NCBI RefSeq assembly: GCF_001625195.1
Contig: NC_054389.1
Location: 7,932,520 to 7,996,519, forward strand
Length of the DNA: 64,000 bases
Source: Drechmeria coniospora
Taxonomy: Eukaryota > Ascomycota > Sordariomycetes > Hypocreales > Ophiocordycipitaceae
Reading direction: 5' to 3'
Shown here: positions 33,775-43,517 of the stretch, piece by piece
Position numbering within the stretch: the first letter of the stretch is position 1
Layout of the letters: every line of letters starts with the position of its first letter
The notes under the pieces: generated by a model
Database searches by the model: none
What the model was told of the DNA's origin: nothing
The model's input: only the letters and a program-made list of their open reading frames with translations
Program-made: the position numbers and the translations under genes

Positions 33775-33827
33775 GGTGGTGGTGATGGCGAAGGAGAGGG
33801 ATGGCGATGCTGTAAAGTGATGCCGCG

Positions 33828-33925
33828 ATGCCGTGATGCTGTGATGCTGTGATGCTGTGATGCTGTGATGCTGTGATGCTGTGATGCTGTGATGCTGTGA
33901 TGCTGTGATGCTGTGATGCTGCGAT
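33828..33925. repeat. 8-bp microsatellite (CTGTGATG)n
   Basis: About eleven near-perfect copies of CTGTGATG begin roughly 55 bp upstream of the GPI protein start codon, so in its promoter or leader. On the minus strand it reads CATCACAG. Confidence 0.9.
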
Positions 33926-34200
33926 GCTGTACAATGATGATGCCGTGCGATGACAATGGTGCTGTAAGACAAGACTATTATGTATGATGCTGCCGCGGTG
34001 TGATTATTGCGCAATGGCCGGTACCGGTAATGAATGGCTTCGCCGCAACGACGAGAGAACGGACGCAAAGGGCGATGGAGCTCGTACGAGGACGTGTCCA
34101 TGATGATGGCCGAGGCGACTTGATATAGCCATGACGGGCGCCGCCATGCGACGCACGGAGGAGCCGTAAAGGCAAAACAGGCGGATCGACGCACGACGTC

Positions 34201-34419
34201 TCATGCCTGTTTCGACCAGCGTTGCCCCTCCAGATGGTCGAGGCCGGGGCCGCCAGCAAGGTTGGCTTCGCAGAGCTTCTCGAAACGTACCTCGTCGTTC
34301 CGGTCGACGCCTTTGGCCAGCGACGCCAGCATGCTCGGAGCCTCGAGGGTCTCGTCTGGCGAGGTGATTGGTCGTCAGAGGCCCGTCGAAACAAAGGGGA
34401 CCGGCGGCGTCGACGTACA
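34201..34419 (-). CDS. coding-like 3' fragment or short gene, unidentified
   Basis: An exon 34355-34201 ends in TGA. Its frame (ETLEAPSMLASLAKGVDRND... to LEGQRWSKQA) has strongly G/C-biased third positions and balanced composition, unlike the surrounding shadow frames. A good 63-nt intron (GTACGT donor at 34418, CGCCAG acceptor at 34356) joins it in frame to an upstream stretch reading ATPSLWTSCAHY. No convincing start exists further upstream before the CTGCCACG repeats at 34560-34670. It may be a truncated gene end, a relic, or a short gene with its first exon unrecognised. I do not recognise the family. Confidence 0.35.
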
Positions 34420-34555
34420 GTGCGCACAGGAGGTCCAGAGCGAAGGCGTCGCGCGTGCTAGCCGATGCTCACCACGCGCAGGCCGCGACGTGGTAGGGGC
34501 TACAGTGCCGATACAGTGCCGTCACGGTACGGAGGGTGGGTTGGCGGCGACCAAG

Positions 34556-34668
34556 CGCTGCTGCCAATGCTGCCACGCTCCTGCCACGCTACAGCCACCG
34601 CTGCTGCCACGCTCCTGCCACTACAGCCACCGCTGCTGCCACGCTGCTGCCACGCTCCTGCCGCGACC
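34556..34668. repeat. imperfect GCTGCCACGCTCCTGCCAC repeats
   Basis: Five to seven imperfect copies of a GCTGCCACGCTCCTGCCAC/TACAGCCACC unit in about 110 bp, followed by a GCCTGCGCCTGCGCCTGC run near 34690-34710. Confidence 0.7.
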
Positions 34669-34904
34669 TCGACCGCCGCCGCCACGGGCCTGCGCCTGCG
34701 CCTGCGCCTGCCCCTCGTTGGCTGCGGCTGCGGCGCACCTGCCTGCATGGCCACCGGCGCAGGAGTGCACTTGCTTCGAGGTCGGGCGGGGGCAGGGAGG
34801 GCGCGATGAAACTGGCAGGTTGTAGGGGGTATCAGTGCATTTGTTTGGCAGGTACGGAGTACGTTCGGCAGGTACGGAGTACAGTACGGTGTATTGATGC
34901 TCTG

Positions 34905-35540
34905 CTTGTATTCACAAGTGCAGTATTGATACTCTACTTGAATTTCGTACAGTGTTGATAGGCTACTTGAATTCCCTACAGTGTTGATAGGCTACTTGAA
35001 TTCCCTACAGTGTTGATAGGCTACTTGAATTCCCTACAGTATTGACACTTTACTTGTATTCCGTACCCAGTACAGTATTGGCATTCTAATTACTTGTATC
35101 CCACCAGTATTGGTGCTCTGCTTGTATTCCGTCCAGTATCGACACTCTACTTGTATTCCGTCCAGTATGGCACTCTACTTGTATTCCGTCCAGTATTGGC
35201 ACTCTACTTGTATTCCGTCCAGTATTGGCACTCTACTTGTATTCCGTCCAGTATTGGCACTCTACTTGTATTCCGTCCAGTATTGGCACTCAACTTGTAT
35301 TCCGTACAGTATTGACACTCTGCTTGTATTCCGTACAGTATTGGCACTGTATTCCGCGCAGTATTGACGCTACTTGTATTCCGTATTGACACACTACTTG
35401 TATTCCGTACAGTATTGACACTCTATTTGTATTCCGCACAGCATTGACACGCTGCTTGTATTCCGTACAGTATTGACACTCTACTTGAATTCCGTACAGT
35501 ATTGATTCTCTACTTGTATTCCGTACAATATCATATTCCA
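34905..35540. repeat. 29-bp minisatellite
   Basis: About twenty tandem copies of a 29-bp unit (CAGTATTGGCACTCTACTTG followed by TATTCCGTC). The central copies (about 35130-35300) are nearly identical. The flanking copies carry GAATTC in place of GTATTC or GATAGG in place of GCACTC, the pattern of an array growing at its centre. 29 is not a multiple of three, yet all plus frames stay open over 60-85 codons. This is not a CRISPR: there are no unique spacers. Confidence 0.92.
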
Positions 35541-36017
35541 CTACTTGTATTTCGTACATGTGCACCCACCAAGTATTATTGTCAATACGTATGTGCACTC
35601 TGTACTTGTACTCTGCACATATACAGCACACCACTACTTGCGCTCCGTACATGCACAACGCACCCAAGTACAGTATGCCCTCCGTGCTCATAGGCCGTAA
35701 TGCTCTCCGTACAGCGCACGTGCTTGGGTGCACTGTACCCGTACCGGATGACGCCCTCGAGGAGTACATGTGTCGTAGATGCGGTACAGAGTGCCGGGGC
35801 TCCGCACGTACTCGTCAGGATGTCGGCCCGTTTTTTCCACATCATGTGAAGGACGCACCATGTGGATGATGATGCGGTCCCGTCGTATGCACTTACTGTA
35901 AGTACTTGCATGCAATACTTACTGTACATCCAAGTACTCCGTGCAGGTGCTGGTGCAAGTACACACCTACTGTACGGAGTACACCTGCAGTTCTGTACAG
36001 GTACAACTAGTTGTAAG

Positions 36018-36266
36018 TGTTAGGGGTTACACCCCGTATATTCACTTGGGCGCTGCCCAAGCAACGGCTCGCGGCGATGTAGGCGGCCCCCTATGGGAGC
36101 AAGGGCGCACCATCACGTGCGATGCCGCCAAGTCACGTGCGCCGGGTCGCACAAGGGTATAAGAACACGGTTGACATTTGTACATTACTCCGTAGTGGAG
36201 GAGACATGGATCGTTGAATATCACAGATACGTGGGGCCCCTGTCACAACAGCGCCGCCCCGTAACA
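36018..36266 (+). mobile_element. probable solo LTR
   Basis: A 249-bp segment starts TGTTAGGGGTTAC and ends GCCCCGTAACA; the reverse complement of the end (TGTTACGGGGC) mirrors the start apart from one inserted base, as in LTRs with TG..CA ends. It is flanked by GTAAG on the left and GTAAT on the right (four of five bases), fitting a 5-bp target duplication. Inside are two CACGTG boxes (36115 and 36134 region) and a TATA-like TATAAGAA at 36158. No retrotransposon body adjoins it, so a solo LTR left by recombination is the simplest reading. Orientation is taken from the TATA box. Confidence 0.6.
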
Positions 36267-36334
36267 GTAATACCGTAACTTGCACCAAGAATGGCGGGGG
36301 TGACAAAAGTGCCTGTACTTACTCTGCAGTACTC

Positions 36335-36597
36335 CGTAGCGCAACCAAAATTAAATCGTCACTTATACTGTAGTGACTGCAAGTGCCTACCAGAGTACGG
36401 GTATAAGCATACACGCATACCTACAAATCGGAGACTTTGGTACGGCATTCATGCTCCAAGTACTCCGTGGCGCTACCAAAATTAAATCGTCAGCCTACCC
36501 AAGTACGGGTATAAGCATACACGCATACCTACAAGTCGGAGACTTTGGTACGTGCAGTAAGTAATACGGCATTCATACTCCAAGTACTCCGTCCTTG
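36335..36597. repeat. two-copy tandem duplication with MITE-like ends
   Basis: Two copies of an about 110-130-bp block share CCAAAATTAAATCGTCA, then GTACGGGTATAAGCATACAC and GCATACCTACAAATCGGAGA, then TACGGCATTC and CTCCAAGTACTCCGT. The first copy has an extra about 22 bp after the first motif. CCAAAATT-A/G-AATCGTCAC is also the inner right end of the element at 52476-53146, and TGACAAAAGTGCC at 36301 resembles the left end, so this region may derive from the same element family. Confidence 0.7.
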
Positions 36598-39029
36598 CAC
36601 TCGTTCTCGCATGCAAGTACATGCAAGTGCGGCGGCAAGTACTCGTAGATGTGCAGTACAAGTACTGTAAGTAGAGGCAAGTCGCTCTTGGCGAGCATCC
36701 CCCTCTCCCTCTCGGCATGGCCAAGAGAGCTGCACGGAGCATTCTCTGCTTTGCCATTGTTGCTCCGCGAATGGCCCCTTGCCAGTCATTTTTCGTTGTC
36801 ACGTATGGGTCCCGACTATTTATATACGAATCTACGCATGCGCGTGTACGGAGCACGCCCAGCGGATGGTGCACGGGAATGCCTGCGTCGCTGCAGCGCG
36901 AGAACCTCTACGGAGCACTGGCAGGCACATCTCCGGTTCTCCATACTTGGCTGTACGCACAGGTACTTGGTTGTACTCGAACTCTGTACAGTACTTGCAC
37001 TAATTATTGCACTTTGCCGTGCAACTACGGAGTACTTGCGGCTGCTTGTACATGCAATGACAAGTACATGCGGAGCACCCGACGTTGTCGGTGGGGCACG
37101 GATACATGAAGGATTGGGTCCTTGTGGGTGGACGGAGTTTAGTGCATCATGTACCTGTACTTGCACCGGCTTATCGTTACTCGCCACCAAGTACACTTAC
37201 TCGCCGGCGCAAAAACACTCATGAACAAGCACAAGTGCATGCTCGCAGCCGTACGGAGCACTCCACCACCAAGCATGCTTGCCCGCACGGCGACGAATGC
37301 CGGTGGCCGCAATCTCGAGCCAATGGCGTGGGCGTGGAAAATGGCCGATTTGTCTCCTCGCAGCCCCGAAAAATAGCTCCGTGCCGTGCCGAGGACTTGT
37401 GCTTCTTGCTTGTTCTCGCATGCACAGTGCCGACGCAAGCAAGCAATGCATCGAGTACTTGGGTGTGCAGGTGCCTGCTGGAGTGAGCGCGAAACGCATG
37501 CGCACAAGGAAGGGTACTTGCGGCGGTGCACCCGCTGTGCAAGTACGTGTTGTGCGCCTACTCGCATGTACATGTTAGTTTGCTTGCAAGTACCTCGCCA
37601 AGATACAGTAGCGCTTCGTTCGCACAAGTCTACGGTCGGCTGCTGTAAATGGATGCGGCAATGAACCGAAATACAAGATATTATTTGCGCCCATCCACCG
37701 CGAAAGCCAAGCCAAAAAGCGCCCATCTCGGCCCGTCGACGGATCATGTCGAGCTGCGTGAAATCATGGCGACGTATTCCAGCCGAGCATTGCAACTAGG
37801 CGTACCACCAATGCAACCAGGCGTACCGTACCGAGGTTGGACACGCGATGCAAGTAGTTGTACATGCCCATGCAGGTGTGCTGTATTAAATCTTGCCTGG
37901 GGTGCAAGTACCCGTGAGTCGGGAATTATTCCTGGGAATTTCCGAGTCCGTGTGCGGATACTGTGCTCTACAGTGCAACTACTGTACTTGCCGATGCAGT
38001 AATAGTAGTACTTACGTGCGCTCGTGTCCTCGGGTACAGTACATGTATCTGTACCTGGGCGGGGAGCATGACTGGCATTGGCCGCACCTCCACAGGTGCA
38101 TCGTCGGGTACAGCTATTGTTACGTGCAAGCAATACAGGTACAAGCTCGAGTTGGACCCATCGTACCGCACTGTGCAGTGCAGGTCCGACTACCTACTTT
38201 GCATGTAATTACTTCCAAGTGCCGCGACAGATGCTGTCCGTCGAATGCTGTCCTCGGACGCTGCCCATCGGCGCTGACTCGAGTGCGGCACCTGCAGCTG
38301 CGGGTGCTATGCGTTCAGGGAAACGCCCGTCGCCCTTGTTTCCATTCCGAGCCGCCCATTGCGCTTCTCCAGCCTGGTTCGCTTCCCCGACAGGTGGCGA
38401 TGGCACGGTGCAAGCAGACCATGACAAGACCTTGCACCTGTACTTGGAGCTGTCATGACACACGGCACATGTACAAGCAAGTACCGTACGGTGCAAGCAA
38501 GTGAGTACAGTTGTACTCTGTACTCCGTACAGTGCGGCAAGTACATGCCAGTACCACTGCATGTACAGTACAGTGCGATAATCCTCCGTACATGCATTCA
38601 CGATTGCCGGCTGGGCCCAGGTACTTGCAAGTGCTGTAAGTACAAAGCAAATGTCTACAGTATGATGCAGTGCAGGAAAGGAGTACTCAAGTACTGTACT
38701 TGCCCAGTACGCAGTACTTGCCCACTACGTAGTACTTACTCAGTACGTAGTACTCCGTACTTACCCGCTACGTAGTACTTACCCACTACGTAGTACTTAC
38801 CCAGTACTGCAAATGCGCATGTACCTGAACGGAGTACCGCTACGGAGCAACTGTGCATGTGCATGTACCTGCACTCGGTGCACAAGTGCACATGCAAGCA
38901 CTGCAAGTACACCACTCCGCACGCCGACAAGTACATGTGCAACAAAGTACTGCAAGTACTTACTGTACTGCCTACAGCACCGCACATCTACGCCTCAACC
39001 ACCGCACACCTACGCCACCACGTCACGTG
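36598..39029. other. gene-free motif-rich region
   Basis: About 2.4 kb dominated by GTAC-cored motifs. At 38698-38805 a CTACGTAGTACTTACC-type unit of about 20 bp is repeated five or six times. Open frames up to 218 codons are Cys/Tyr/His-rich and have no domains. No gene is supported. Confidence 0.6.
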
Positions 39030-39510
39030 GCGCCGCAAGCCACCCGCTCGGCAGCACCCGTCCCCGACGTCGCCTGCCGGCCGGCCCTCCGACGACGAAA
39101 TCAACCTCGCCCTCCTCTCAATCATCGGCCATCTCGGGCCTCGCCCTCGGGCGCGTGCGTCCAGGTGCAGCTGCGACGAGTAAGTACTTGTGTGCGTGGA
39201 CCGTCGCCGTCGATGTGTAGGATTCTTGGTACGAGCCGCCCCCGAGCGGAGCCGCCCCCCGGCCGACGGGCTGGGACATGACTTTGCGCCTCCGCTCGAG
39301 TCCACAATGACGCCCCTACTTACTTCGCTCGCACGCTCGACCCATCGGCTGGCTCTTTGGCCACCTCGCCCTCCATCGGGCTACTCGACCAAGGTAACTG
39401 GTCGCCCCCTGCAGGGCCGCCGACGACAAACCCGCTCGAGTTCCTTGACACCGACCTCTTCGTCGATACGAGTAATGCACTCGGCATGCCGGGACCGCGC
39501 ACCCGCTTGT
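39030..39510 (+). pseudogene. possible decayed gene remnant
   Basis: Two stretches look like coding sequence in different frames: one around 39076-39140 (SDDEINLALLSIIGHLG, G/C-biased) and one around 39330-39490 (LDPSAGSLATSPSIGLLD and NPLEFLDTDLFVDTSNAL, acidic and Arg-poor). A consensus-like intron (GTAAGT at 39181, TGTAG ending at 39220) follows the first but does not restore the frame to the second, where a TGA intervenes. No start codon context, no known domain. Either a relic or chance; the bias is the only evidence. Confidence 0.25.
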
Positions 39511-39618
39511 GCTCTATATATATATATATTTCTGTACGTAATGTGACGTCTCTACCTACAGTACTCGTGCTTGCTCCTGCCGTGCCCCGTACGGCAGTTG
39601 CTCGCCTGTCCGCCCATC

Positions 39619-39625
39619 TATAAAG
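39619..39625 (+). promoter_or_regulatory. TATA box of the Cys-repeat GPI protein gene
   Basis: TATAAAG lies 137 bp upstream of the ATG at 39762. A C/T-rich stretch follows (39690-39740) and the start codon context is CAAGATGAGG. Clear TATA boxes are not obvious before the housekeeping genes in this window, so this suggests strong or regulated transcription. Confidence 0.6.
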
Positions 39626-39761
39626 CTGCCCGCCCTCGACGGCCGATTCCTGGAGAACCAACCACTCGCCGACCGCCCGCCCCGACACGACGTGCCCTTG
39701 CCCATCCGTCCTTCTCCTTGCCTCTCCTCGCTTCTGCCCGTCGAGAACATCATCGCTCAAG

Positions 39762-40883
39762 ATGAGGTACGCATTCGCCGCCGCCGCCATCGCCCTCGCC
39801 ACGCCGGCCCTCGCCGCCGTGGCCCAGGAAGACTGCGCCAAACATTGCGAGATGGAAAGGAAGAATTGCCTCGAGACACCCTTCTCCACGACGAAGCGTT
39901 GCAGCCTCATGCACGAGAACTGCAGGAAAGTCAACGGGTGCCCTTCGGTCGTCGGGAGACGCGCGGCGCCCGTGATTCAGCTCGACAACGACGACGAAGC
40001 CTCGCCTGCTGTCGGCGCGACCCCGACCGTCCGGCGGGACAAGTGCGCCTCGGATTGCCTCGAGGCCAAGTACAAGTGCCTGAGCAAGGACGGGTCCAAC
40101 AAGTCGACCTGCATCTCCGACTTTGTCGGTTGCATCGGCTACAACCCGTACAGCCAGGACCCCGTCGTCGATCCGACCGCCTGCGCCTCCAAGACGCCGA
40201 GCTCGACCGCCGTCCCGACGGCGACGGCCAAGGCCACCCCCGAGCAGTACCGGTGCGCCGAGAAGTGCACGGCGGACAAGGCCAAATGCCTCGAGCTCTT
40301 CAGCCCGAACCTGTCGACGTGCGCCAACACCTTCGTCGCCTGCCTCGGCCACAACATCTACGACAAGGCCTCCGCCGAGCCCGTCGCCTGCACCGAGGAG
40401 GCCGTCAAGAAGATGCACGCCCACGAGCACGACGGCGAGTGCAAGGGGGAGGCGTGCGCCGGCAAGTCCAGCAGCGGCAGCCCCGCCACGAGCACCGCCA
40501 CCAGCATCAACACCGCCACCAGCATCAGCACCGCCACCAAGTGCGCCGGATGCGCGCCGGCCCCGACGGCGGCCCCGACCAAGTCGTCGGCCCCGACCAA
40601 GTCGTCGGCCCCGACCAAGTCGTCGGTCCACAACGGCCACCCCGTTCCTCCGACCCCCGTCGGCACCGGCGCCCCCGCCAACCGGTGCCTGCCGGCCTGC
40701 GAGGACGCCAAGGCCAAGTGCCTCGCCACGAACAAGTCGTCCTGCCCCGGCGACTTCGAGGACTGCAAGGCCAAGTGCCCCGCGAGCAACGGCGGCCTGC
40801 CTCCCATCGTCGCCGGTGCCGGTCGCCACGCCGCGCCCGCCGTTGGCCTCTTGGCCCTCGCCGGTGCCGCTCTCTTTTTGTAG
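39762..40883 (+). CDS. GPI-anchored protein with four Cys-repeat modules
   Basis: Intronless, 373 residues. Residues 1-18 (MRYAFAAAAIALATPALA) form a signal peptide. Four modules of the form C-x3-C-x6-C-x(7-10)-C-x6-C follow, starting near residues 25, 91, 164 and 309: CAKHCEMERKNC, CASDCLEAKYKC, CAEKCTADKAKC and CLPACEDAKAKC. Spacing is x10 before the fourth Cys in modules 1-3 and x7 in module 4. Between modules 3 and 4 lie a His/Cys patch (KKMHAHEHDGECKGEAC), Ser/Thr repeats (TATSINTATSISTATK) and three copies of APTKSS. The C-terminus is a hydrophobic GPI signal (AAPAVGLLALAGAALFL). The coding region is strongly G/C-biased. I do not recognise a named domain; it looks like a cell-surface, possibly effector-type protein with disulphide-bonded helical hairpins. 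Confidence 0.88.
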   Translation: MRYAFAAAAIALATPALAAVAQEDCAKHCEMERKNCLETPFSTTKRCSLMHENCRKVNGCPSVVGRRAAPVIQLDNDDEASPAVGATPTVRRDKCASDCLEAKYKCLSKDGSNKSTCISDFVGCIGYNPYSQDPVVDPTACASKTPSSTAVPTATAKATPEQYRCAEKCTADKAKCLELFSPNLSTCANTFVACLGHNIYDKASAEPVACTEEAVKKMHAHEHDGECKGEACAGKSSSGSPATSTATSINTATSISTATKCAGCAPAPTAAPTKSSAPTKSSAPTKSSVHNGHPVPPTPVGTGAPANRCLPACEDAKAKCLATNKSSCPGDFEDCKAKCPASNGGLPPIVAGAGRHAAPAVGLLALAGAALFL

Positions 40884-42473
40884 GAGCGGTGCGCTTCGGA
40901 GCATTGGTTGCATGGCGGCGTGGGCGGCATGTGACGTCGAATACCACTAGACTAATAGGCGCATCCTTGGATAATAAGACGCGCCCCCTAATACATACAT
41001 TACTTGATTCATCAACTCCCATGCTGTCCTTTGTCTCCCCATGCCGTCATCTTGTCGTTTCGTATACGTTTGTTGGCCTTGTCTTTGCCACCCACCCATC
41101 CGCCTCTGTCGCCGCATGCTGTCCTCTGTCGCTCCACGCTGTCCTCTGTCGCTCCATGCCGTCATCCTGCCGTTTCGCATGCGTTCGTTGGCCTTGTCCC
41201 CGCCAACCACCCATCCGCCTCCTCTGTGCGGCCGGCGCCGGTGCGGGGTGGAGCCGGCGGGGTGGAGCCGGCGGCGCCGAAGGCACGGCATCGCCGTTTG
41301 CGGCCGCACGAGTCCGAAAGAGGGCCGAAGCTGTATTATTATTAGCCGGCCGGGGGCCCCACGCCATCGGCATGCTAGCAAGTACGAGTGCAAGGTACAT
41401 GTACTTGGGGGCGCGCTAGACGGCACCTCGTCCGACTGGCTTACGTGCCGCCTACGTACCGCCACTCGCACCACACCCACGGTCACGCCGACTGGCATGT
41501 ACATGTACGCAGCCTCGGGCGCTCGAGGGAACGGATGCCACACCATCGAGCGACCGCATGTACCTGTACTCGGCACTTTGTGGCTGCTTCACTGGCCGGC
41601 CTACGTCGCCGTCACGTGCCGGCGGGCGAGCCAAAATTAAAGCCGGGAAATAAGGCAGTGGGGCCGTGGCGGTAGCGTTCCGGACCATCGTTGCGACCTG
41701 TGCCGCCGGCGGGGGAACGTCATCAGAACACCCAAAATTGTGAAACGTGTACTAACCAGAGCCAAGTGGCAGCTGGCCAGAGGAAACTGGCGCAGCAACC
41801 ATCGCAGCATTCCTACGCTCCCATTCGCCGCCTTGGCGCCAACGCTCCTCGCTCGCTCGCTTCGTGCCAAGGCATCCTCGTCGACCGCTACACGTGCCCG
41901 TCGAACCCCACCCTTTGGCGTCCCTTGGCGGCGGCAGCGTCGTGTTGGTCCGACAACGGGCGCGTGGGCGCCGTGCATGTGCCGGTGCGCCTATGCTCGC
42001 AGCGTCTCGGCCGTGGCGCTGCGGACAGGCAAGCGGGAACAAGGGCAAACGGCGCCGCGGCCAGCTGACAATCGGCACGACGGTCACGCGGTCAGGGGTA
42101 CGAGGTGACGACGAGGACGGGACGAAACGACAGACTTTGGACGGTGCGCGCATGTGTGTGTTGGGTGCTCCAGCATGTGCGCCCATGATGTGAGAGGGAA
42201 AAAAAGATCGTAAAGTACCATGTAGCATAACGTTACAAGATGAGATAGAAGTGAAAATTCATTGCCTCGATGCGGAACCCCATCCACATTGGGCCGCTTC
42301 CAAGCCCCCCAAGGGGTTGGATGGACGCGATACCTCCGGGCCGGCGGCGTGGTGGCATCGACACCTGCCAACATTCCCTGCCTCGAGACCCTCGAGCGTT
42401 GCCGAGGCAGAGGGGTATGCCGGTGATGATGAAGACGCCAGGCGCCTCACGCGCCGTGGACGCGAGCATCCAC
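40884..42473. other. convergent intergenic region
   Basis: About 1.6 kb between the Cys-repeat gene and the CAP gene, which converge. It holds the two-copy repeat at 41021-41226. The remainder (41300-42230) has GC-rich frames up to 158 codons without domains. No gene is supported. Confidence 0.6.
41021..41226. repeat. two-copy direct repeat with nested unit
   Basis: A block of about 80 bp (ATGCCGTCATCTTGTCGTTT onward through GTTGGCCTTGTC and CACCCATCCGCCTC) occurs at about 41040-41106 and again, about 90% alike, at about 41157-41223. Between them TGCTGTCCTCTGTCGCTCCA is itself duplicated. All frames remain open and give Ser/Pro/Cys-rich spurious ORFs. Confidence 0.8.
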
Positions 42474-43517
42474 TCATATGCTGACGGCGGATTTCCCGAG
42501 AGCCGGGCTGACGTTTTGGACGAATTCGCCCGCCATGTTGCCTGTCGCCATCCGTTAGAGCAGAAAGACGGGAGGAAAGGCCGAACTAGCTCCTTACCTT
42601 GAGGGTCGTAGTTGCAAACCGTGTACCACGCAGGGTAGCTCAGCACCGTTCCGGCACGGCATAGGACGCTGGCGCATCCAACCTTTGTCGTCTTCTTCCA
42701 GACCATCTGGGTGAAGTGACCCCATTGGAAAAAGTCGGGTTCGTTCGTAGGGTCTTCGGCTTGGTAATAGTGGTACAGGGGCAGCTCCTTGTTGTACCAC
42801 TGATTCGTCACGGCAGAAGCTGCCGTCCTGATTTTCGTCGCGTCGTTGTCGATGTTCTCGGTGCTGCCCCACGAGGCAAGGTTCTGACCGTAGCCACCGC
42901 CGCCGAGCGTCCTGCGAGGAGTTAGCAAATGCGGCTCAAAAGCGGCAGCTTGGCATTCAACGCGGGAAGGCGTACTGGTCATGCTTCCAGACGCACGTGT
43001 GGGCCGTCTGCGACGCGTACTGCGCCAACGTGTCATCCCACGACAGCAGGGGTGCCGAGTGGTTGAGGCGGTGAATGTTGTGATGATCGAGAATGGAATT
43101 CTGGTAGTTGGTAAAGTCCTGCAACCGGGAGTCGGATATGGACCCAGAATTCTGTCCAGCATTGGACGTCGACGGTTGAGGCTGCTGGGGACTCGAAACC
43201 TGCGGTTCAGGCTGGTACACCTTCGCCTGGGGAGGATCCTGGGTCACGTCTTGCAAGTCATTGTCGGACGGTGCGGCCTGCTGGGCTGGAGCCTGTGCCG
43301 GGGCCTGTGCCGGGACCTGTGCCGGAGTGTTTTCGATGACGTTGTTGTTGGCCAGCTGCTTGGGCTCGGCCTCGGGCTTGGGCGTGGATGTGACGCCATA
43401 CCATTCCGTCACCGTCTTGGTTTCCACCTCCGTCACGTAAGCGATATGACGGGGGTGAAGTCGAGCAGCCGAGGCGAGCAGGGCGCCGGAGACGGGCAAC
43501 AAGAGAGAGGCCTTCAT
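42474..43517 (-). CDS. secreted CAP-superfamily (PR-1/Pry-like) protein
   Basis: Exons 43517-42976, 42911-42598 and 42541-42474, with introns of 64 and 56 nt, give 307 residues. Residues 1-18 (MKASLLLPVSGALLASAA) are a signal peptide. A linker of about 110 residues rich in Pro/Ala/Gln (repeats of PAQAPAQ) follows. The CAP domain has HNIHRLNHSAPLLSWDDTLAQYA, GYGQNLASWG, then the CAP1 signature GHFTQMVWKKTTKVGC and CAP2 signature YTVCNYDPQGN. CAP proteins bind sterols or lipids outside the cell (yeast Pry1/2 export sterols) and are often virulence-associated in fungi; the substrate here is not known. The CAP2 motif spans intron 2, which strengthens the exon model. Its upstream neighbour region lacks genes for over 11 kb. 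Confidence 0.94.

Noticed and set aside
34905..35540. CRISPR-like array
   Set aside because: Direct head-to-tail repeats without unique spacers, in a eukaryotic genome; it is a minisatellite.
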